The notes below the pieces were generated by a model. That model did no database searches. It was not told the origin of the DNA and saw only the letters and a list, made by a program, of their open reading frames with translations. Source: an uncultured Eubacteriales bacterium (lineage in GTDB: Bacteria; Bacillota; Clostridia; Oscillospirales; Butyricicoccaceae). From it: a stretch of DNA of 9,060 nucleotides. How positions within the stretch are numbered: position 1 is the stretch's first letter; each line of letters starts with the position of its first letter. Position numbers and translations under genes: made by a program. The stretch covers positions 1-9,060 of the forward strand of contig CAKUAK010000066.1 in assembly GCA_934636325.1 (NCBI GenBank), written 5' to 3'. This document shows positions 4,063 to 9,060 of the stretch, piece after piece.

Positions 4063-5160
4063 CTACTTGTAACGTCGTTCAACGCTCTGGGGCACGAACA
4101 TCGGTGAAACGTCGAGCTGTACCTCGGTCCCGACAGGGCAGTCTATGTCTGAAAGATCGACCGTCGTATGGGTCGTTCCCACATGGCCGATGACCCTTGC
4201 CTTGCGGCTTCCGATGGTGACATACTGGCGGCGTTTGCGGAAAAGCCGCGAAAGGTCGCTCAAGGCGTACCGCAGGCAGTCGCGCACCCTGAAGGAATCC
4301 CTAGCCTTTTCGACCATAAAGCCGTCGGCTGTTCCGACCGGTATGACGCCGATACGCATGGCCTTGGGGGTAACGAAGGCCGAACCGTAGCCGACGCCGT
4401 GACCCTTCGGCAGCCAGCGTATCTCGGCGATCTGGCTGTACATCACGCCGGTCTTTTTAAGGCCGAAAGAGCCCTTTGCCGTCATCCTGCCGCTGATTGC
4501 CGAGCCTATGCGGACGGCGTCGAGATGATCGTCAAGATGGCAGGCGAACAGCGCGGCGCTGTTGCAGTCGTGGAGCACTCCGGGATCGAACCCGGCCTTT
4601 CTGATGGTCTCGGCCACCTTCAGGAAGGTCTCGTGCTGGGCCTTTGTCTTTGTCGGATTGAGATAGGCGCAGCTGAAATGGGTGTACATGCCGGTGACAT
4701 TGAGGTTTGACATATAGCTGAATACCGACAGTATGCGCTCTGTTTCCGAAGGCTCGAAGCCATAGCGCCCCATGCCTGTATCTATCTTTATATGTACGTC
4801 GCAGGTCATGCCCTTATTCTCGGCCATGCCGTTGAGGGCCACCGCCGCATCATAGGATCCGACGGTCGCCGTGGCGCAGGCGGCGAATATCTTTTCGATA
4901 TCCTCGGTGCATGCCGTCGAACGCAGCACGAGGATCTCTTCATCCTCGGCGCCCAGTTCGCGCAGGGTCAGGGCGTCCTCCGGCTCTGTCACCGCCAGCT
5001 TTCTTACGCCGCACTGACGAAGCACGGGATATATCTCCCGCAGGCCAAGGCCATAGGCGTTTGCCTTGAGGACGGCGATGAGCTGGCTGTCGCCCGCCGT
5101 CTGACGTATGAGCTCTATATTCGATATGATCTTATCGGTCTCTACAAGCAGATATTTCAC
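4063..5160 (-). CDS. Divergent alanine racemase-family protein
   Basis: A 365-residue fold-type III PLP enzyme of the Alr family, which interconverts L- and D-alanine for peptidoglycan. It keeps the PLP lysine K32 in KANAYGLG, Y36, K125 and R132 (KIDTGMGR), H161, the HDCNSA segment (197-202), R217, and the second catalytic residue Y258 (GHGVGYGS). It departs from standard Alr in the C-terminal domain. GYADG is GTADG (T277), the CMD motif is replaced by HVGTTH (326-331), and about 20 extra basic residues lie between them (roughly 284-312). The usual C-terminal Tyr-Glu stretch near Y354 is not evident, and the protein ends VERRYK. It starts with GTG 5160 behind AGGGGGG, 31 bases after the femX-like gene, so the two are likely cotranscribed. 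It may be a paralogue with altered substrate; the family call is firm, the substrate is not. Confidence 0.85.
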   Translation of the reverse strand: MKYLLVETDKIISNIELIRQTAGDSQLIAVLKANAYGLGLREIYPVLRQCGVRKLAVTEPEDALTLRELGAEDEEILVLRSTACTEDIEKIFAACATATVGSYDAAVALNGMAENKGMTCDVHIKIDTGMGRYGFEPSETERILSVFSYMSNLNVTGMYTHFSCAYLNPTKTKAQHETFLKVAETIRKAGFDPGVLHDCNSAALFACHLDDHLDAVRIGSAISGRMTAKGSFGLKKTGVMYSQIAEIRWLPKGHGVGYGSAFVTPKAMRIGVIPVGTADGFMVEKARDSFRVRDCLRYALSDLSRLFRKRRQYVTIGSRKARVIGHVGTTHTTVDLSDIDCPVGTEVQLDVSPMFVPQSVERRYK

Positions 5161-5191
5161 TTTTGCGCCCCCCTTGCGTGCTTTAAGGCCT

Positions 5192-6352
5192 CTATTCCTT
5201 TTCTTCCTTGTTTTCCTTTGCCGCTTCGGCCTCGGCTGCCGCGCGGCTCTGCTGTGTCTCGGCCCTGGCCGCCGGCTGTGCCGTCGCCTGCGCCTCTCTG
5301 CGCTTTTTGCCGACGATCAGCTTGCGCCTGACGCTTCTTGCCGCCGAGAGCCCCTTATTGAGCAGCAGGTCGACGGCCGGCTTATAGACCATCTCGAACT
5401 CGCCGCAAAACTCGGTAAGCTCGCCGGAGAAGCCTTTTTTGAAGAGGTACAGGCCGTAAAGCGGGTTGTCGGGCGTGAGGTCGCCGCTGACGCCGCGGAA
5501 ATCGTATATATCACAGCCCGTCTCGACGGCCCACTTTATCATCTCCCACTGGAGCTGATAATTGGGCATGACGTTGCGGTACTGGTTGGACGACGCGCCG
5601 TAAAGATACCAGACCTTGTTGCCGAAGTGTATGGCCAGCGTTCCGGCAATGGGCTTGTCCTGCCAGAAGGCCATATAGAGCCGTGCGTCGCTCCCGAGGG
5701 AATCGAGTATGCTTTCGAAATACTCCTTCGACCTTACGATAAAGCCGTCCCTCGTTCCGGTCTCCTCCATGATGGCCGAAAATGCGGGCAGCATCTCTTT
5801 TCCGCACTGCTTTACGACGACCCCCTTGCGTATCGAAAGGCGCAGGTTGTATCTTGTCTTGGAATGGAAGGCGGCAAGAAGCTCGTCCTCGGTCTTATCC
5901 TTGACATCGAGACGGAAAACATAATTGGGCTGCACGCCCTCGAAGTTCTTGCTTCCGAAATGACGTTTATAGCCGAGGCCCTCCATAATGGATATGAATC
6001 GGCTGTCGTCGCTTTTGATATCGGGATCCATTTTGACTGCATAGGCCCGGTTGGCCTTCGCAATGCTGCGCAGGCCCTCGGTCAGCGCGGCTATCGTTTC
6101 TTCGTCGTGGGGATCGCAGACCGGGCCGCGGCCGCTGTACATAAGGGTATAAGGCACCATCGGCATCTTACGTATAAGCACCGACATCGCGCCCTTTATC
6201 TTTCCATTTTCATCCCTGACGGCAACGGCCTGCCACTTCCAGGCCGATTTGACCTTGCCCCAGCGGCTCGACTGCAAAAAATGACCCTTTGGGCTGGCCT
6301 CTATAAAGGCCTCGAACTCCGGCAGGGTCTTGTCATTTATAATTTCAAACAT
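5192..6352 (-). CDS. FemABX-family peptidoglycan aminoacyltransferase
   Basis: A 386-residue cytoplasmic enzyme of the FemABX family, which uses aminoacyl-tRNA to add amino acids to the peptidoglycan precursor lipid II (interpeptide bridge). Two GNAT-like halves are visible: QSSRWG at 27-32 and KTRYNLRLSIRKGV (165-178) at the domain boundary, then YGASSNQYRNVMPNYQLQWE (251-270), YDFRGVSGD (283-291) and LFKKGFSGE (303-311). It lacks the long coiled-coil arm of FemA and so resembles FemX in plan. The last 35 residues are low-complexity Ala/Glu/Gln/Lys. I choose ATG 6352 (MFEIIND) because GGAGGA lies seven bases upstream; the longer frame from 6382 has no such site and overlaps the promoter. The amino acid transferred cannot be told from the sequence. 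Confidence 0.9.
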   Translation of the reverse strand: MFEIINDKTLPEFEAFIEASPKGHFLQSSRWGKVKSAWKWQAVAVRDENGKIKGAMSVLIRKMPMVPYTLMYSGRGPVCDPHDEETIAALTEGLRSIAKANRAYAVKMDPDIKSDDSRFISIMEGLGYKRHFGSKNFEGVQPNYVFRLDVKDKTEDELLAAFHSKTRYNLRLSIRKGVVVKQCGKEMLPAFSAIMEETGTRDGFIVRSKEYFESILDSLGSDARLYMAFWQDKPIAGTLAIHFGNKVWYLYGASSNQYRNVMPNYQLQWEMIKWAVETGCDIYDFRGVSGDLTPDNPLYGLYLFKKGFSGELTEFCGEFEMVYKPAVDLLLNKGLSAARSVRRKLIVGKKRREAQATAQPAARAETQQSRAAAEAEAAKENKEEKE

Positions 6353-6384
6353 ATAGAATCCTCCAATATGCTGTGTCTTCACAT

Positions 6385-6414
6385 ATATAATCAGTTTACA
6401 TCAAATAACGTCAA
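6385..6414 (-). promoter_or_regulatory. Sigma-A promoter of the femX-racemase operon
   Basis: TTGACG (-35, 6414-6409), an 18-base spacer and TTATAT (-10, 6390-6385) on the minus strand, with a start site near 6378 and a short leader of about 25 bases before ATG 6352. It is divergent from the proC promoter about 70 bases away. Confidence 0.6.
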
Positions 6415-6481
6415 AAAGCCACAAGAAAAATTATTTTCCGCCTTGCAGCAGCTTAAACGTGCCCGGCCCGCAAAACCCCGC

Positions 6482-6510
6482 TTGAAGAGTCGTATATAAG
6501 ATGGTATACT
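6482..6510 (+). promoter_or_regulatory. Sigma-A promoter of proC-ridA
   Basis: TTGAAG (-35, 6482-6487), a spacer of exactly 17 bases and TATACT (-10, 6505-6510). Transcription would start near 6517, giving a leader of about 30 bases with the ribosome binding site AAGGTGAT before ATG 6547. Confidence 0.75.
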
Positions 6511-6546
6511 GTCCATATAAACCAGAGATAAGGTGATGTATCTATT

Positions 6547-7353
6547 ATGGATAAAAAAATTGCTTTTATCGGCAGCGGCAATATGGGCGGCGCCATCATC
6601 GGCGGCATAATTTCCTCCGCTCTTGTCGCCCCCGGAAATATCACGGCCTCCGATCCCTCGGACAAGGCGCGCGGCTCGCTCAGCGAGAAATACGGCATCC
6701 GCGTCACGGACGATAATCTCGCGGCGGTATCCGACGCCGATATCGTCTTTCTGGCCGTCAAGCCCAATATCTATCCCGCGGTATGCGCACAGATAAAGGG
6801 ACATATGAAGCCCGACGCCGTCGTCGTCACCATCGCCGCCGGCCAGACCCTTGCCCATATGGCCGAAATGCTGGGCGACGACGTCAAGGTCGTCCGCACC
6901 ATGCCCAACACCCCCGCCCTTGTCGGCGAAGGCATGGCGGCCCTCTGCCCCAACGCCGGCGTCTCGAAGGAAGATCTGGCCGACGTCGAGGCCATCTTCA
7001 ACAGCTTCGGCAAATGCGAGATCATAACCGAAAATCTTTTTGACGCCGTCGTTGGCGTCAGCGGTTCTTCTCCCGCATATGTATACATGTTCATAGAGGC
7101 CATGGCCGACGCCGCCGTCGCCGACGGTCTGCCCCGCGACAAGGCATACAAGTTCGCCGCCCAGGCCGTTCTCGGCTCGGCAAAGATGGTGCTTGAAACG
7201 GGACGCCATCCCGGCGACCTGAAGGATATGGTCTGCTCGCCCGGCGGCACGACGATAAAGGCCGTCATCGAGCTTGAAAACGCCGGCTTCCGCAGCGCCG
7301 TCATGCGCGGCATCGAGGCCTGCATCGAGAAATCGAGAGAAATGTCAAAATAA
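6547..7353 (+). CDS. proC: Pyrroline-5-carboxylate reductase
   Basis: A 268-residue enzyme of normal length that reduces 1-pyrroline-5-carboxylate to L-proline with NAD(P)H, the last step of proline synthesis, in the cytoplasm. The Rossmann fingerprint GSGNMGG is at 9-15, VKPN at 71-74, AAGQT at 97-101, MPNTPALVGEG at 119-129, the conserved VSGSSPAYVYMFIEAMADA at 171-189, LPRD at 195-198 and SPGGTTIKAVIELE at 231-244. All family hallmarks are present and the frame is intact. ATG 6547 follows AAGGTGAT by about nine bases. It is the first gene of a unit with ridA, 44 bases downstream, with no terminator between. Confidence 0.97.
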   Translation: MDKKIAFIGSGNMGGAIIGGIISSALVAPGNITASDPSDKARGSLSEKYGIRVTDDNLAAVSDADIVFLAVKPNIYPAVCAQIKGHMKPDAVVVTIAAGQTLAHMAEMLGDDVKVVRTMPNTPALVGEGMAALCPNAGVSKEDLADVEAIFNSFGKCEIITENLFDAVVGVSGSSPAYVYMFIEAMADAAVADGLPRDKAYKFAAQAVLGSAKMVLETGRHPGDLKDMVCSPGGTTIKAVIELENAGFRSAVMRGIEACIEKSREMSK

Positions 7354-7397
7354 CCGCACACAGCGGCTTTTGGAATATTGAAACGGAGGATCATAAA

Positions 7398-7778
7398 ATG
7401 AAAAACGTAATCAGCACAGATAAGGCTCCCGGCGCTATCGGCCCCTATTCTCAGGCCATCGAGATCGACAATCTCATCATCACATCGGGCCAGCTCGGCA
7501 TCAACCCCGCCACCGGCGCTTTCGGCGAAGGCGTTGAGGGCCAGACAGCCCAGAGCCTTGAGAATGTCAAGGCTATCCTTGCCGACAAGGGCCTCGGCAT
7601 GGAGGACATCATCAAGACAACGGTCTTCATCAAGGATATGAACGACTTCGGCAAGATCAACGAGGTCTATTCCAAGTATATCTGCGGCGACAAGCTGCCC
7701 GCCCGCTCCTGCGTAGAGGTAGCCCGCCTTCCCAAGGACGGCCTTGTAGAGATCGAAGTCATCGCTCTGAAGAAATAA
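7398..7778 (+). CDS. ridA: RidA (YjgF/UK114) enamine/imine deaminase
   Basis: A 126-residue trimeric cytosolic protein of standard length. RidA hydrolyses reactive enamines/imines such as 2-aminoacrylate released by PLP enzymes and so protects other PLP enzymes. Motifs: GPYSQA (15-20), SGQLGINPATG (30-40), Q52-S-L-E-N-V at 52-57, and the signature PARSCVEVARLPKDGLVEIE (101-120). R103, the carboxylate-binding arginine of active RidA, is present, as is the acidic residue near E120, so deaminase activity is expected. ATG 7398 has GGAGGA upstream. It shares a transcript with proC and ends before a strong terminator. Codon choice is somewhat less GC-biased than in proC. Confidence 0.96.
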   Translation: MKNVISTDKAPGAIGPYSQAIEIDNLIITSGQLGINPATGAFGEGVEGQTAQSLENVKAILADKGLGMEDIIKTTVFIKDMNDFGKINEVYSKYICGDKLPARSCVEVARLPKDGLVEIEVIALKK

Positions 7779-7796
7779 GACATCCACATATCAAAT

Positions 7797-7830
7797 ATCC
7801 CGGGGTCTGACCTGACCCCGGGATGTTTTT
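7797..7830 (+). terminator. Strong rho-independent terminator after ridA
   Basis: An 11-bp GC-rich stem (7797-7807 with 7814-7824) with a 6-base loop is followed by G and five T's (7826-7830). It closes the proC-ridA unit and isolates the cotJ operon. Confidence 0.93.
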
Positions 7831-7845
7831 ATGCCGTCGGCAAGC

Positions 7846-7876
7846 GATAACACATGCCGTGTCCCCTTCATAAAAT
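7846..7876 (+). promoter_or_regulatory. Candidate sigma-E promoter of the cotJ operon
   Basis: CATAAAAT at 7869-7876 matches seven of eight positions of the sporulation sigma-E -10 consensus CATACAAT. A poor -35 candidate, GATAACA (7846-7852), lies 16 bases upstream, slightly wide. In B. subtilis cotJABC is transcribed by sigma-E in the mother cell, which makes this the natural place. The -35 is weak, so confidence is limited. Confidence 0.4.
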
Positions 7877-7924
7877 GTCAATGGGCATCATTGCTTTGTC
7901 CAGACAAACGAAAGGAGAACCTGC

Positions 7925-8224
7925 ATGAGCAGATATAACAGCTATTATCCCGGCAATATGCAGGGCATGATGGGCCGGACGCCCACGCGGCGCCAGCGCC
8001 AGCCGTCCTGCATGACCCGAAGCGAAGCGCCTGCGGCACCGCCCTCGGCCTGCGCCTGCCCCGACAGCACAAGCTGCACCGCCGATTCGTCGCCGGCGGC
8101 GATGGCCTTTATAAACCGCCAGCTCTGGCAGAACACATACGACAACGAAACGGCCCTTTGCCGCGGGACGATATTCCCCTGCCTCGATCTGCCGTTTCTG
8201 GCTTACAGGGGGGCGAGCATATGA
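7925..8224 (+). CDS. cotJA: Spore coat-associated protein CotJA
   Basis: A 99-residue protein. Its C-terminal part, residues 58-95, carries the CotJA pattern MAFINRQLWQNTYDNETALC followed by RGTIFPCLDLPF, with the diagnostic ALCRGTIFP segment. CotJA is made in the mother cell during sporulation and is needed with CotJC for the polypeptide composition of inner coat layers. The first 55 residues are an unusual disordered extension rich in Tyr/Met/Gly, then Arg/Pro, then Ala/Cys (SACACPDSTSC at 41-51). ATG 7925 follows AAAGGAG by seven bases. Its TGA overlaps the ATG of cotJB (ATGA at 8221-8224), so translation is coupled. Confidence 0.9.
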   Translation: MSRYNSYYPGNMQGMMGRTPTRRQRQPSCMTRSEAPAAPPSACACPDSTSCTADSSPAAMAFINRQLWQNTYDNETALCRGTIFPCLDLPFLAYRGASI

Positions 8225-8478
8225 ACTGCTGTGAACGTGACGCCATGCTGCGCCGCCTTCAGGCGGCAGACTTTGCCATGATAGACGTCGGCCTGTATCT
8301 CGATACCCATCCCGACTGTCAGAGAGGGCTTGAATACTTCCGCCGCGCCCGCGCCGAGCGCGACGCCGCCCTTAATGCCTTTGAAGCGTCATACGGCCCG
8401 ATGACCATGGACGCCTCGGCGGCCGAGGGCGCATGGGATTGGACAGACCAGCCGTGGCCGTGGGAAATGGAGGCTTGA
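8221..8478 (+). CDS. cotJB: Spore coat protein CotJB
   Basis: An 85-residue protein of usual family length with the typical layout: an N-terminal helix LLRRLQ-like (MLRRLQAADFAMIDV, residues 9-23), LYLDTHPD at 25-32, a charged helix to about 55, SYGPMT at 58-62, and a C-terminal WDWTDQPWPWE (72-82) close to the family ending. ATG 8221 is chosen over the longer frame from 8158 because it overlaps the cotJA stop, has a purine-rich ACAGGGGGGCGA site upstream and starts at the family-typical place. It is the middle gene of cotJABC; cotJC starts three bases after its stop. Confidence 0.9.
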   Translation: MNCCERDAMLRRLQAADFAMIDVGLYLDTHPDCQRGLEYFRRARAERDAALNAFEASYGPMTMDASAAEGAWDWTDQPWPWEMEA

Positions 8479-8481
8479 CAT

Positions 8482-9060
8482 ATGTGGATCTATCAGAAAA
8501 AGCTCGAATACCCGATCAAAATAACCCGCCCCAATGCCCGCACCGCAAAGATCATCATGACACAGTACGGCGGGCCCGACGGCGAGCTTGGCGCATCGCT
8601 GCGGTATCTTTCACAGCGCTTCGCCATGCCGTATAAAAATGTCATCGGCGTGCTGACCGATATCGGCACCGAAGAGCTGGCCCATCTTGAAATGATATGC
8701 GCCATCGTCTATCAGCTGACCCGCGACCTGTCGATCGAAGAGATAAAGGCCCAGGGCTTCGAGGATTATTTTGTCGACCATACCACGGGCATCTGGCCCG
8801 CGGCCGCCACCGGCGTCCCCTTCAGCTCGTCCTCCTTCCAGTCCAATGGCGACCCGATAACCGACCTCAGCGAAAATATGGCCGCCGAACAGAAGGCCCG
8901 GACAACATACGATAACATACTCCGCCTCGTTGACGATCCCGAGGTCCGCGACCCGATAAAGTTTCTGCGCGAGCGCGAGATCGTACATTACCAGCGTTTC
9001 GGCGAAGCCCTGCGTGAGGTCCAGGAAAACCTCGATTCCCGCAACTTCTATGCCTTCAAC
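8482..9060 (+). CDS. cotJC: CotJC, manganese catalase-like spore coat protein (3' end outside window)
   Basis: An open frame from ATG 8482 to the window edge encodes 193 residues with no stop yet, already near the usual full length of about 190, so little is missing and the C-terminus is slightly longer than usual. The protein is a ferritin-like four-helix bundle of the manganese catalase family. Candidate dimetal ligands are E35 (YGGPDGELG), the EExxH at 64-68 (GTEELAHLE), E136 (AAEQKAR) and ExxH at 166-169 (REREIVHYQRF), so the set looks complete and it may degrade peroxide in the spore coat. The N-terminus MWIYQKKLEYP is typical. The start lies three bases after cotJB; the upstream AATGGAGG near 8467-8473 supplies the ribosome binding site. 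Confidence 0.94.
   Translation, partial: MWIYQKKLEYPIKITRPNARTAKIIMTQYGGPDGELGASLRYLSQRFAMPYKNVIGVLTDIGTEELAHLEMICAIVYQLTRDLSIEEIKAQGFEDYFVDHTTGIWPAAATGVPFSSSSFQSNGDPITDLSENMAAEQKARTTYDNILRLVDDPEVRDPIKFLREREIVHYQRFGEALREVQENLDSRNFYAFN

Noticed and set aside
5108..6499. 463-aa open frame on the plus strand
   Set aside because: Antisense to the femX-like gene, whose family motifs, start and promoter are clear.
6391..7787. Long minus-strand frames (272 and 338 aa)
   Set aside because: Antisense to proC and ridA, both unmistakable; no independent start signals.
1..9060. CRISPR array or tandem repeat array
   Set aside because: No regularly spaced repeats were seen; the only sizeable repeat is the 40-bp tRNA half.

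Overview
The window reads as a piece of a moderately GC-rich, endospore-forming member of the Clostridia (Firmicutes/Bacillota), plausibly a gut Oscillospiraceae/Lachnospiraceae-type organism. This rests on a darA-holB-ricT cluster of the Bacillus/Clostridium type, a cotJABC spore-coat operon, strong Shine-Dalgarno sequences of the AGGAGG type, encoded CCA on the tRNA, and small ORFs typical of clostridial mobile elements. No species can be named from the sequence alone.

Left part (1-1800): accessory DNA around a tRNA gene. Positions 1-592 carry the likely tail of an upstream gene, a TTG-started 64-aa protein and a convergent DUF6061-like protein, separated by a bidirectional hairpin terminator. 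A complete tRNA-Leu(UAG) lies on the minus strand (759-843). An exact second copy of its 5' half lies 485 bp away (1290-1329) and stops precisely at the 3' edge of the anticodon loop, the usual crossover site of tRNA-targeting tyrosine recombinases. The enclosed AT-rich 485 bp holds one orphan 97-aa gene. Upstream sits a 74-aa gene of unknown function with its own sigma-A promoter and an attenuator-like hairpin.

Middle part (1766-6414): two minus-strand core operons. femX-like aminoacyltransferase and a divergent alanine racemase-like gene form one unit (cell-wall precursor modification). darA (c-di-AMP receptor), holB (DNA polymerase III delta') and ricT (Y-complex subunit) form a tightly coupled unit ending in a strong terminator at 1766-1796. 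tmk and yaaR, usual neighbours in Bacillus, are absent here, and the genes that usually follow ricT are replaced by the accessory tRNA region.

Right part (6482-9060): plus-strand genes. proC (proline synthesis) and ridA (enamine/imine deaminase) follow a clear sigma-A promoter and end in a strong terminator at 7797-7830. cotJA-cotJB-cotJC then begin, overlapping or nearly so, with cotJC (Mn-catalase-like) running off the window edge.

Most worth a second look are the split and duplicated tRNA-Leu with its tiny insert, whose only gene appears to sit behind the original tRNA promoter, and the alanine racemase-like protein, which keeps the catalytic Lys/Tyr pair but has lost other conserved active-site motifs.
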